From assembly GCF_048771995.1 (NCBI RefSeq), contig NC_133063.1, positions 66,893,014 to 66,957,013 of the forward strand: DNA of 64,000 nucleotides, read 5' to 3'. The notes beneath the pieces were generated by a model that was not told the DNA's origin, made no database searches, and saw only the letters and a program-made list of their open reading frames with translations. The position numbers were made by a program, and so were the translations under genes. Each line of letters starts with the position of its first letter. Position 1 is the stretch's first letter. Shown in pieces: positions 35,216-54,829 of this stretch. The stretch is from Taeniopygia guttata (Eukaryota > Chordata > Aves > Passeriformes > Estrildidae).

Positions 35216-36646
35216 AACAGCAATTAAGATTTTGAAATTAGTTGAAAAAAATCAGACAATGTTAACTGATTTTCTGGGACTTCTGCACTTATTCAAAGCT
35301 ACAATGAATGATGGGACATAGCAGTTTTGCACAAATAATAGATAAGCTTTTGAAAGAGACTTTTCAGCACCTCACCCCCAACAGTACATAGGGGTTTTCC
35401 CCATGTAATGTTCACAGTTCCAAGCATTTCTCCACTGTGTCCACTAGAGGTCTGGCATTTACTGACATCCATACACCATTAACCCTGCCTTCCTTCCCCA
35501 GTCCATGAGTGGTGAGCCCAACCTCCAAGTTACTTTATTTCTTGTATAGTGTCTCTACTATGCTAATTTTTTCTATTTGAAAATAAATCCATACACAAAA
35601 AAAATGAGTACTATTTAAAGAATATGCACTGTGATTCTGATGAACAGGATTACTAGGCTGGAGAACAATCCAGCAAAGTTCTCTAAGTCAGAGCCAGAGA
35701 AATAATGAATTAAAGGTGCTAACCTTGAAATAACAAAGTGACTGAATATACAAAAGGGGAAAATGCAGAAAAAAAATCACAAACCACCATGGATAAAACC
35801 TGAATTTCTGGCTAAATTTCCCTCTGACACTATGTACTGAAACATCTGTGGTACATAGAATGTGTACACTGGGTCAGAATCAACCTCTGAAAGGTGGTGT
35901 GAGAGCCAGTGCAGAGATGCATTTCTTTCATGATGCTGATCTGAAATGGAACCAGCCTTAAGGGAAGCAAAGCCAAAAAATGTAACTGACCTTGCAGGTT
36001 TTCATTGAATCCTTGCTCCATTATCCATCCCCCAGCTTTGACACCTGTATTCTTACATAGTGTTTACACCAGTTTTATTAAATCTGTATGTTAAATCAGA
36101 TTAAAGAAACAACAAATATGACATTCCTTGGAAGCAAGAGAGAAAAAATGTTTCATAATCAAAATCCAGAAAAATGTCTAAGTAATTTTAAAGTAAAATA
36201 AGATGAAGTGCCAATTACTGTAAAGTTGCATATTAAAAATACTGTGATTTAACATCCTTTGTAAAAACAAATGCTGAATTTCCACATTTGTTGAAAAGTA
36301 ATGCAAATAAAAGGCAAATTGTGTCTCCTTGAGATACCATAACCTGAGCCATTTTTTCTTAAATTGCAAGACATCTCATGTATAGACAAAACTACTTCAG
36401 CATGCTTAAAGAAAAGAATTTCCTTTTCATCTATTATTTGTGTAACAGGAAAGTATTTGTTCTAAATAATGAACCTTCAATATCTGCTCTGTATTTTGTC
36501 TTGAATTTCAGCCAGCAATAAGATAACATACAGGAAATAAAACTAATTCTTAGCTATTGCTTCAAAACATATCCCAGAAAATGTATTTTTTAATTACATG
36601 TGAAGACATTGGAATAGAGGAATGTAGATTAATGTTAAAAAATTGT
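35216..36646. other. AT-rich spacer inside the inverted LTR pair
   Basis: No gene or repeat family is recognised in this stretch. Confidence 0.5.
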
Positions 36647-37077
36647 TGTAAGACAGTTGATAATTGTTAAGCATGTACTGTTACCTTGGTTATTATATTG
36701 TAAAGGGGTTAAAAGGGTAGTTACAAGAAATACAGTCTCAACGTACCACCCCCCAGTGAAACGAGCCAGCCTGGACAGAAGTGTTATGGGCCAATCAAGC
36801 ACCTTAAACCTTCATACAAATGAAGGATCCAAACAGAAACCAATCCAGAGGGACTGAAAACAGGATAAAAAGGGGTATCTGACCCACTGGATTTGTGCCA
36901 CTCTGCCTGGAATATCAGGGACATCGCTGCTCAGCAGACCCAGCACTGGCACTGCAGCATCCTTGACGGGAATGCTCCTGCTCAGCTGGCGGGCCCCGTG
37001 CTTTAGGCCTTTCTTTTTTTATTACAATAAATGCTGAAATCACTTTTAGTACCGGGAGTGTGGTCCCGTTTTTAACA
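36647..37077 (+). mobile_element. ERV solo LTR, right member of an inverted pair
   Basis: Starts TGTAAGAC and ends TTTTTAACA. It is the plus-oriented partner of 33170-33600, differing at about four sites, all transitions. The CCAATC motif (about 36791), GATAAAAAG box (about 36863) and ACAATAAATG signal (about 37024) are present. It looks complete. The flanks show no matching target duplication. Confidence 0.85.
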
Positions 37078-40000
37078 ATTAAGACAACAAAATTTAAATT
37101 TCTTCCACCTTTTTGCTGCAGAATTTCAAGCAAGATAATCATCACACCACCTCCCACAAGAGTGAGTACAAAGGTGAAGATGGTAATCTTTCAGAAGCTA
37201 TTTCCTCCATCATATGCCCTTTCTACTATATAACATTATGGTGCTAAGGGAACATGGAATTGAAGTTTTCTGAGGACTTTGCAGGGACCAACCAGCACTA
37301 TTTCATAAGCTATGATTCAGACACCCTGAAGAAAATTTAGTCAAGAGTTAGCAAACAGGAAAAAAAAAAAATCCATGCAAAGAAAAAGCTTTACTCACAG
37401 GAAAAAAATCCCTACATAAAAAAGCACAGACAACGGGCGATTATGCAATAGTAACAGCATGCTTCACTCCAGAAACTCTGTGTTTCTCTGAGGCATGACA
37501 AAGAATTTTTGTTTTTCTTGGTGTAAATACTTCCCAGTATTCTTTTTTTTTTGTTTATAGTGGCAAAAATTTTAAGTGGTGGGAACTTCAGCATTGGTTA
37601 AGTGTTCTGAAAGGTCAGCCTTCTGATTTTGCTCCAGTGAATGATTTCTGTAGCCTCTGATGGCAGTGAGAAAACACTGTCTTAAGACAGACTTACCTTT
37701 GAACCACACTCAGCAGTGTTTCCTTGTCACAAAGACCAGAGGAGTTTGAAAATTCTGCAGCCAGAATCTTAATTCCAAGTTGATTTTCTCCAAAGTTTTT
37801 ACCAAAAGCTCTTGCCAATGTAATTTCTTAGAGTAATTGTTCATATTTTACATTTGAACTTGAATGACTCCATGCACTCTTTCAGAGTACTAAGATCTAT
37901 ATATATCTATAATAAATTGCTTTTCCTGATTAACAATTTTTTTTGTGCCAAATTCAATGTACAGCATGTATACACAGATGCCATGAACTCTGCTCACAAA
38001 GCAGATTGCCATCAGTCTCATGTAGTAGTAACAGCCAAATGCTTCAGAGCTGCACAGAGTCTTTGTCTTATTCATTCCCATTTGACTTTGCAGGGTATTC
38101 TGGTTAATCATGTACAATGTTAGCATTACTATTTGCATGTAAATTTGATGAGCACTTTGTAACACTCTTCCCTGTCTGCTCTGGTTTTCCCTGGGGCTGT
38201 TACTAGTTCCACTCTGTTGCTTTCTTTGTTCATCTGTCTTGTACTTTGAATTCCCCACTTGTATTTCTGAGACAGTTACAGAAAGCAGCAACCTCCTGCC
38301 AGACCTTCCCAGGGTAGAGCATAATCTCCCTTCAGCCCTCCTGTGGGTTTTTCCTTGGCATTAAAAAAAAAAAAGTCTGTATCATACACTTCCTTATGCC
38401 ACACAGGGAGCAGGTGCCCACAGCAGGAAGCCAACTGATGGAAGATGAAGCCTCTGCTCTTCACCTTTTCCATGATCCATGGGAGACGATCTTGGCTCCA
38501 CACTGTGGCACTAGAGGAAAACTCTGTCCCAAGGCCATGATGGAAGTGCCCCATGACATTTTTTCCCCCCAAGTTGTTAACCCAATGGTATTCCTGCAGT
38601 AAGAAATAACGTTGCACAACTCCAAGATGAAAATCAGCCACTGGTCCTTACTCTTAGCTGAGAAACAACATGAGTCGAACTTTTATTTCCAGCATGCACC
38701 AAATTTTGCATTTCTAGAGTGACTTCTTTGTGCCTTGGTCCTACAATCTACCTTTAAGCAATCTTGAATCTTGCTTCTTTAAAACCTGATGATGCTTTGC
38801 TCAGCCTGAGGAAACAGCTGTGAACTAATGCCAGAACTATTACTCATCTTCCACAACTGTTTTATAACAGTACTTGGAACAAAAAAATGTCAGAAGTAGA
38901 GCAACCTTGCAAGTTTATCCTAATTCTAGGTGACTTGTTTTGGCTAAGGAGTTCACATTCACAGCTCTAGCCTCTGCCTAGCATCAACCAGATGTAACTC
39001 CATGTTCTCTGAAGGAATGAGGGATAGGAAAAAAAAAAAAAAAGGCTGTATTTACTGAAAGACTCAAGTATGTTCTGCATTTTTAACTAATAAATTAATG
39101 CTAGGGCCATTCCAGTAGTTTTTCCTGAACACTGTAGACCAGACCTTTTTCCTTTACAACAGCAGTATAAATCACTGGAGTGCAGACACTGCCCATCACT
39201 AGAATGATCATCATTAGTATTGTTATAGCAGTTCCGCTTGCATGCACCTCCTGCTGTGCAGCACATAATGCTTTCAGGAAGTACACTGCTCCATCTGGCA
39301 ATGAATGTGTAACTGGGTGAATTAGGAATCCAGTCACTTGGAACTTTAAAGATCAAAGATATTGTTAGGGGTTATATATTATTATAGTCCTAGGAATGAC
39401 GTCTGAATAGATCTTTCTGTTGAGAGTTATTTGTCACCAAATTAAGCTAGCAACTCTCCAGGCATACATGACTGTAAAGCATGTCAGTCCATCTTCTGCA
39501 GATGAGCAGTGATGAGGCCAACCATGTACGCAGGAATCAGCAGGGAAGGTTGCAAACCCAACAGAAAGGAAGATGTAAACTGGACACAGCAACAAGGTAG
39601 ATTACAGTTGTGGGACTGCACTGTATGGCTTATCCTTTTCCTGAAAGAATAAACCTAAGTAATCCCTAAATAATCCTCTGAAACAAAAATCCTGACCTGC
39701 ATTGTGGGAGATATTGTTTCGATTCATTATGTAAATCAATTGTACATGCTCTTTAGCACTGAAATCAAAGCATAACAAACACAATCACATCACATGCTTT
39801 TCACAGCCTACAAAATCTTCTAGCACATCAGCAGTTCTATTTCATAAATAGAAAATGAAGCTTACAGAACAGCATCAGTTTCACACCAGTTCTAGTATAT
39901 ACCATTGCCAAGCATTTTAGGAGGACTTATCATATCATCCAATGGTTTGATTCAACCTTGTGTATTACTGTCCACTAAAGGACACTGAATGATGTGTAGT

Positions 40001-43000
40001 TTGCGGGCACATTTGATGTGCCAGAACTTATTTAGGCTTCTAGCACCACAGAAAAAAAGGCAAGCTTTAGCTAAACCGCATAGATCCTTCCATCCCACTT
40101 TTGTAGCCACTAGACTACATCTAGACTGTCTTAAATGTTACAATCTATGGGATTCAACACAATTGTTTCTGAAAACGTATCACAAAAATAGTTTGCTTAT
40201 CTACTCTGCAATTGTGGTATAATGTCTATGCCAAATATATGGTAATATCACAGGCATAACAACACCACCATTGTCTCCAAAAAGGATTTTGTTTAGAAGC
40301 AGTATGATTTTCTGTTCACACAAAACTGTTTCCAGAAGGTCCACAGCATCCCAAAAAATGTATCAGTGCATCCTTGAAGCCTTGCATCCCCACTGGAATT
40401 TAATTTACAGCCTGCTTACATATTTGTCTGTCAAATATATTGTATATTCTGATGAAACCACAGAGTTGCCAAGGTGGAATATAATCAGGAGTAAAAACAA
40501 CACCAGGTTTTGAAATAAATAATCACCTATTTCCAAGGTACAAATTATTAAAATAGGACAATGCTAAAATATGAGGAACAAATATAACATGAGTAAACAG
40601 TCTGTTGTACAAATGCAGGGGCTGGTGCACTAAAGCAGAATGACAATCCATCTAGAATACAGATCCTGACAGAGGTCAGCCTAGACACCAGTGTATACGT
40701 GCACAAGGTCACATCTGAGCAAGTCTGAATTTTGTATGCTGGTGGAAGATGATGACTCAGTGAATCCTGAGACCTGTAAGCTAGTCTAGCTTCTACACAG
40801 TAAAAACATCCCCACCCCCCCCAAAAAAAAAATCTTAAAGATCATCACTCCCGGGTAGTAATTACTGGAGCATGAAATGCTGCAGATGTACATGGGAATT
40901 GTTTATCCAAATGTTGCCCCCAACATATGCTAAAGGCAAACCCCAGCTACATGAGCTGGCTATGCTGGTTTCACACTGTTTAGGAGCTTCCCTAAAACAG
41001 AAAGAACTGTACTAACTACTGATTCCTAACACTAACTGGTGCAAAGCAGCTGGGAGGGAAAAAAAGCAATTGTCAAATTAACTCCTCCCTAGTGCTTTGA
41101 ATACCAACTGTCCCTGGGCCAAAAACTTGTAATGGACATCTGAAATCGATAAACTTGTCACTCTGCTGACACAATTTTCAATTTTTTAACTTCATCTCAT
41201 TTATAGTTCATGTTTGAATCCTTCAAACACTTGTGTTCACATAACCCTCACCATATATTTATGTAAGGCTCATGCTTGTTGGAGGTACATGAATGCCACA
41301 AATCTAACACAAAATGAGCCGACTGACCTGGACAGGTGAAGCCTAACAATTTTAGAAAATAGCACAAATTCAGAAGTCTTTAAGATGCAATTGTTCATTA
41401 TAAGTGTTATAAAAATGGCTCCTAACCACTTAAGTCTGCTCACTGTGCATCTTAGCTATGTTACTCACCTGTGTGGCTCTAGTGAGGCATTATTACTTTT
41501 AATTCCTCCTAGTTCTGCAGAGGCTACAATACTGAAGAGACAAGGAAGATATTAATCACCCCATAGATTTTAACATCATTCTACTCTACTGTGACTACCA
41601 GTGACAGTCTCTGTGTAATACTACAGGCTTCATGCCAAACACCAATGTCACACAAGCATAGATTTTGGCACCCTCAACCATCTTTCTTTTTACAGGCACA
41701 AGAGGGCAAGAAGCCCTCGTACATCGGCTGGGTCCTCAAAGGTAGCAGTAGTCTTGCTTACACACAGTTATTAGAAATCCATCACAAAACAGCAGCTCAC
41801 AAGATGCTACTATTGAGAGATCTGATTATACTCAGTTACATCTGCACTTGCCTGATGCCTTTACTGGAAGAAACAGGAAAGAATAGCAGGACTCATCACA
41901 GTCCATGAAGAGGCAGCTTAAACCCATAGCCCCTCTGTTTCAGTTGATACTTTCAACAACTTCAAACCTTGATTAATCTTATTGCATCCTTTTAAACCAG
42001 TGATAATATACAGGTGCCAAAACTTGCCACAAGTTACATATCGGTTGTGAAGGAGGATACTTACCAGGTGTGCAAAGCTGAAGTTTTTGAGATTCCAGCA
42101 TATCTATAATCCTTATAGACATTATTAACTCAGGTACAACTTACACAAATTGTTAACTCAACTTCACATGTGCCCTAAAAATTTGGAGTAGGATACAACC
42201 TATTACTATACTTTTCCAGAAAAGGGAAAAAAAAAAAAGCACCGTCCAATAGAATTGCAGAACAAGGATCTCAAGTGCAGCAGATACTTCCATGTTTATC
42301 TGCAGTAACCTGCAGTGCACATCAAATCCTTCTGTGAGGACACGCTGCAAATCTTGGTTATTGTGTATCAAAACCAAAAGTTTTTGCACGATCAAACTGA
42401 GCTTCAACCAATCTGAATAGCAGCAAGATATCCCAGAATACTGTCTTCCACCCATGCAAGAGATTATAGACATAGGCCATAATCATTAGTGCCTATACCA
42501 TTACAACACTAAACGGCCAACAATTGTTCTGGTTTGTTTGGATTCACTAGCAATGCAAAACACTGGGCTGTAACCTATTATTAATCCCTGCGTTACACAA
42601 ATATTGTTCAAATGGTTTTGAACAATGCACCTTAGGTGCAATGTAAATGTAACGTAAATTACATCTGTTAAATGTCTTATTTTAAAACACATCTTACAGT
42701 ACAGTAACAGCATTACATAAAATGTCTTCCTTCTATTCAGTAATATTATTTTATAATGATAATCCATGCACAGAGTATTAGCAGAGCATTTAAAACTTTC
42801 ATGATGAAACTGTAGGTACCATGTCACCAAGAAACCACAGCTTAAAGTCAATTAGAATACACAAAAATAGTTATACTCCTGATTCTCAGAGCTTCCATAT
42901 ACATCCACTCTTCATCCATCTTTAAAGTTACTGAGTTCATCTCACAGTCAAACTGATCGTGGTACTCCCTCATGCTACAGACAGTTCACCTAAGCTAAGT

Positions 43001-46000
43001 AAGCCTGGCTCAGCTGCACTGTAAGCAACTTTTTATGTAAAATAAGACTTCCTCTCAGAGTCCAATCTCTGTTACTGGTCAGCATCTTACAACTATAATA
43101 TCCAGTAGAAAACATTTTCAGCAACTCTCACAGATGTGGCTGAAATGATAGAAAACTAACAAAGAATAGCTCAGAAAAATTAGAAGCCACTTTGCATGTA
43201 TTAGTTAAGTGCAAGACATGCTGAGTACTTATTAATATTTTAAAATACATAGCTTAGAAATCTGTCCTTTTTACACAAGCCACCATCTTGCCAGTCACTT
43301 AGGGCTGTAATAATTTAGTCATCATCAACATGGACTTCCCCAGATCTCTGCTGAATATTAACTCTCCAGTTTACTGACTTGCTCAAATCCATTCCCACAT
43401 TTAAAGGAGAGAACAGCTTGTTATTCCAGCTGAACCATTACCCATTTAGGTTTTCAGCAGATACAGTAGACAACTTGACTGTTGTCTGTATGATGTTTCA
43501 TCCACAAAACAGAGTATCAGCACAAAATTTCAAAGAGGTGGTAACTATACTTAACTTCCCCCACACTCCAGACAACCAATACAAGTAGATGCACAAGCAT
43601 TGATTTCACATTTAAAGTATTGAGCTGTGAACATTTTAAACCACAAGTTTTTTCTTTGTCGTGCATGTTAAATGTGCACTACAAATTACATTAAATTCTC
43701 AATGATTACTTTTCCTGAGGCAAAACCACAGACTCACAAGACTTTAACAAAAAGAACAAACACATAATAATAATGTAAGGTGGCTTCAAGAACTTTAAAA
43801 CCAGTATTACTTTAAAACCATAGTTAGAAGCTTTTCATATGTATACCACTAGCTTAATAAAACACACAACTTCACCATCTTCCAAAAGGTATCTGTTGTT
43901 TGGGCTTTGATATTAGAATACACTAATTTTAAAACACTGCAATGCCCTTAAAGCATAAGAATAACAATTATGAAAATATTTCCAAAAATCTGTTCCAAAA
44001 GTCATGAAAAACCTCACTAGAACCCACCACTGCATTCAGTTAAGCTATTTGAGAGCTTAATGTGACAGAACCTTTAGCCTTTTAAAAATAAAAAACTCAG
44101 TAGAGACACAGGCATTTGTTTTCATTTCTCCGTTGTCCAAAATATTTGGAACAGAGAGCCATCTTCCTTGAGTAAAACTACAGATACAAATCCGTAATAA
44201 CATAAATTACAGTATGGTTACCAGAAGTTCAACCTGACAAAAAACATCAGTGCAACTATTCTCAGTTTTTAGCAATTAATGACAGACTAGGAAAACCATA
44301 ACCAAACGCCTTACCAAGAGAAAAAGAATCATGCCATTGAGTCCAGGATTGAACAGTAAGTTAAACATGAAGAATACTATAACCTAACCAGATATGTACT
44401 TTACTTCCATTTAGACTCTGCTATAGTCAAGAACATATTTTGCTCATACCTTTATCCTCAGTCTGAGTCTGAAGATGCAGATTATGCCAGTATTTCCTGA
44501 CTGGGAGTGTACTGGGAGCATACCTTCCACAAAGACTTCCACATGCATGTCACATGGCTGTTGATCACCAGATTAGATTTACATTGCACTTCAAAGACAC
44601 TGCTTTAGAAAGAATCTTATTTTTTTAAGTACTAAATGTATGTCTGTTAGCGGACAAAAGGCTGACACTGTCTGTAACATCTAAGCAAGGCCCAAAGTTA
44701 CTTCACAAGACAGAAACCAGTAGAAAGTATTTTGTAAGGGCTACAATGGCTTAAACCAATTTATGTGGACTAGCATATCTGAATCACAGAACAGGTAACA
44801 CATTCATAAAAACCCAGCATGTCATTTATTTATTCAAGAGGTCACAGGAACTCTGGCAAGCTACTCTGCAGGATTTGGTCTTTCCCTTATACACAATAAT
44901 TATACTTGCCATCCTTAATTCAAAAGGCTTAGTTTTTCTACTTTATCACCACAATTCAATGAATGCACTTTTAAAGCTAATTCAATGGTACAAGCACAGT
45001 TCACTGTTGAAGTACTTGTAAACCAAGACAAGTGCTCCAAAATTGTTACTCAAAGTTGTTGCACCCAACTTCAGCCATGTCATGCTCACATTAGTCTGCT
45101 GTCATACCTCAACCCACAGGAGTTTTAGGGCTTGAACAAGTTCCTCCACTGTTTCACAATGTACATCATGACAAACATGCTCGGCAAGTCAGACACAGAC
45201 TCACCCTTTTCCAGGCACACGGAGAGCTTTTATATGGGTATAGTAACTCCTACCCTGAATTTTATCCTCAGCAAGTCACATTAAATCTACACTTCCTGAA
45301 GTATCTGCTCTAGAAAACCTCAGAAGGCCAGAAACTGGGTGCTCTTCTGTCATGCAAGCTTCTGATCTATCATTGATATCAATTGACTCACAAACATGAA
45401 ATTCAGCTCTCACCCCTGGAAACTATACAGAGGTCAGAATGGAATTTAAAATTACTTTCTTGTGCCCTAAAAAGTTATCTTCTTCTCTGAAACACAACAC
45501 ATAACCCAAAAACCAATAAAAGAACCACATTCCCGAAACCTTCAAATTATTAGTTAGTCAAATTATTAGTTAATAGATCTGAAGCTGGTAAATACACTTA
45601 GTTAAGAGCCACTACAAATGTATTATTTTTTTCTTTATTTCTTTTTTCTTTTCATCCTTTCTATGCTTTATTCCCCCATATAACTGATGGTTTCAGATAA
45701 GTAAAATTAAAATGGTATTGTTTAACCCATTAAACAGTTACACCATGCAAATATCTATTAAACACTCACTGAAGATAAAAATTTAACACTCACATGTTCA
45801 TCCCCAAGGCCAAGCAGCTGGCAAGTAAAAACTCTTCCTTGACTTGCATGTTTTTTATTAGATTAAGCCACCATTAACTACTGCTGAAATACAATTCTAT
45901 TTCTTAAATCCAGCAGGTTACAAAGTGACTTATAGCCCACCTAGCTCTAACATGCAACAGCAGAAATTCACCAATTAAGTCTAAAAGGTTTCATTACGAC

Positions 46001-46100
46001 AGAAAAGTTCTTTTTTCAGGAGCCAGCTTTTTAAAATAGCAAAAGGAGGATGCTCTGCATAAAAGCCAAACATTTTAAGATTGTTTAATATTTAGGACCT
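37078..46100. other. Intergenic DNA between ANKRA2 side and BTF3
   Basis: About 9 kb of AT-rich DNA. No exon, RNA gene or recognisable repeat stands out. Many A- and T-runs occur (for example near 37361, 38362, 39030 and 40825), and a duplicated caaattattagtta phrase lies near 45545. A minus-strand stretch around 39110-39330 could encode one hydrophobic segment, but nothing else supports a gene. Confidence 0.5.
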
Positions 46101-46164
46101 GCTGTTCAATATTTTTGTCCCCGATTTTTTGACAAAAAAATCACACCAGAAACTTTGCTTTATA

Positions 46165-46173
46165 TTTTTATTG
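46165..46173 (-). terminator. BTF3: Candidate BTF3 polyadenylation signal
   Basis: On the minus strand AATAAAAAT lies about 290 bp after the BTF3 stop. A second AATAAA lies only about 15-20 bp after the stop (46443-46448). Either could be used. The distal one fits a normal 3' UTR better. Confidence 0.45.
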
Positions 46174-46462
46174 TATGCCAAAGTTCATTAAAGAATGAGT
46201 GTTTGCTTGTATAGAAGTTACTCAAAAAATGTGTCTAGGCAGAAATTTGTTAGCAATCTGACTGATTTCAAAGCATAGGTTTGTTCAATTGGGTCACAAA
46301 AATAATAGTGTACAAGCAGTAATTAAGGAGCCGTAGATTCAAGGAGTTTCCAAATATCACAGATCTTGACATCTCATCAGGAAATAATCAAGGCAGTCAC
46401 AATATAAAACAGCAGCTCCGTGTAGCTTTTTCAAGTTTCAATTTTATTCAGGAGGTGACAGT

Positions 46463-53131
<6,669 letters not shown>

Positions 53132-53434
53132 CTGCGGAAAGAAGAACGCCCGGAGCAGGCGGGCACGGAGCACAGGTGGGCACCGGGGGCTCCGCAGCCG
53201 CCCCCCACCCGCGTCCCCGCGGCACGCAGGCAGCCCCGCCCCGCCACAGCACCGGGACGGGCTCAGATCGCGCCGAGCCTCCCTGCAGGCCCAGCCCGAA
53301 AGCACCGTCCCTTTCTCCAAGCACCACCGCCGCCCCCGGCCGAGTCCCGCTCCCCCGCCGCCCCCGGTACCTCGGCGGGCGGAGCGGCGGGACGCGGGCC
53401 GGGATCCGCACGCGGGCACGGCGAGATGGCGGCC

Positions 53435-53473
53435 GGAAGGAAGGAAGGAAGGAAGGAAGGAAGGAAGGAAGGA
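53435..53473 (+). repeat. (GGAA)n microsatellite in BTF3 promoter
   Basis: There are nine uninterrupted GGAA units followed by GGAG. On the BTF3 strand it is (TTCC)n. GGAA arrays are tandem ETS core sites. It lies next to the YY1-like block. Confidence 0.95.
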
Positions 53474-53675
53474 GCTGCGGCCGGCCGCGCCTGCGCCGCG
53501 CCGCGCCCGGCAGGGGGCGCCCCGGGCGGGCCGCGGGGCGGGCTGGGCGGGGAAAGGGCTGCGGGGCGGTGAGTCCGCGCCTCAGCCGGACCAATGGCGC
53601 CCAGCGCTGCGGCCAGTCTTTCCTCAGACAGCTTCACGGATAGTGACTCCAGCATCTCCCTGGGGAGCCCACTTT

Positions 53676-54175
53676 AATATCTTGTTACCCTTTCTGTGAA
53701 ATTCCTCTTGATGTAGACCCTCCTCTTGCTGCTCCTCCTTTCAGGTAATTGTAGAGACCTCTCATCCTCCTCCAGGCTAAACAACCCCAGCTCCCGCGGC
53801 TCTTCCCTGTAGGACTTGTTCTCCAGACCGTTTACCGGCTTTGTTTACTGCCTCGAGTCTCTGCGGCACCTCAGTGTCCTCCTCCTGTCAAGGGCCAAGG
53901 ACTGGACACAGCACTGGAGATGCAGCCTTATCAGTGCCAAGTGCAGGGGGACAATCACTGCCCTGGCCCTGCTGGCCACACTATTGCTGATCCAGGCCAG
54001 GATGCCATTTCCCTTCTCGGCCACCTGGACACATGCTGGCTCAGGTTTGGATCAGCACCCCCAGGGCCTTTTCCTGTGGGCAGCTTTGCAGCCGCTCTGC
54101 CCCAGCCTGTGGCACTGCCTGGGGTTGTTGCAATGAAGGGCAGGACCAGCACTCACCATGTCTGCCCTCACCACA
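53676..54175 (-). mobile_element. CR1-like LINE fragment
   Basis: Antisense CR1 3' UTR and ORF2 end phrases are seen: 'cctcctccaggctaaacaac', 'ccaaggactggacacagcac', 'ggacaatcactgccctggcc' and 'cccccagggccttttcctgt'. It lacks the terminal tail at the left and belongs to a different subfamily from 52050-52810. It lies upstream of the BTF3 promoter. Confidence 0.75.
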
Positions 54176-54287
54176 CCTCAGATTGATTACCATGCCTTTC
54201 TCACTTTGCTGCTATCTTACCCACACAGCCACGTGCAGCCTTGCCAAGAAAGTTCCCCACCACAGGTGTGACATACATGGTCTGGCA

Positions 54288-54825
54288 TCACAGGGTCACA
54301 GAACCATTGGGGTTGGAAGGGACCTCTGGAGATCATCCAGTCCAACACCCCTGCGAAGTCAGGGTCGTCCAGAGCAGGTGACACAGAAACATACCCAGGT
54401 AGGTTTTCAACAGTTCCAGAGAAAGACACTCTACAACCTCCCTGGGCAGCCTGTTCTAGTGCTCAGCCAGTGCTCAGCCACCCTCAACATAAAGAAGTTA
54501 TCCCTCACGTTGGGGTGGAATTTCTTGTGTTTTAACTTATGGCCATTGCTCCTCATCCTGTCACTGCATATGACTGAAATGAGTCTGGCAGCATCCTCTT
54601 GACACCTGCCTTTGAGACATTTATGCATATTGACAAGATCCCTTCTTAGTCTTCTCTAGACTAAAGAGGCTAGCTCCCACAGTCTGTCATAAGAGAGACG
54701 CCCCAGCAATTGTGCTTGTGTGGCTGGACCCCCTCCAGCAGTTCCTTGTCTTTCTTGTACTGAGGAGTCCAGAACTGGACATGGTAGTCCAGATGTGGCC
54801 TCACTAATAATGTGTTTATTATTTT
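54288..54825 (-). mobile_element. CR1 LINE fragment with 3' tail
   Basis: The antisense tail 'ggtcacagaaccattggggt' and 'ggaagggacctctggagatc' opens the copy. Minus-strand peptides GRCQEDAARLISVICSDRMR and NGHKLKHKKFHPNVRDNFF are the classic CR1 ORF2 C-terminus. The copy is 5'-truncated and frameshifted. It is in the same orientation as the CR1 piece just left of it. Confidence 0.9.
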
Positions 54826-54829
54826 TCAT

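Noticed and set aside
39100-39340. Minus-strand frame with one hydrophobic segment (around ITILMMIILVMGSV)
   Set aside because: No clear splice sites, start context or known family; one hydrophobic stretch in AT-rich DNA is weak evidence.
42153-42473. A 106-codon minus-strand frame
   Set aside because: No domain or family recognised, and surrounding DNA is AT-rich intergenic sequence.
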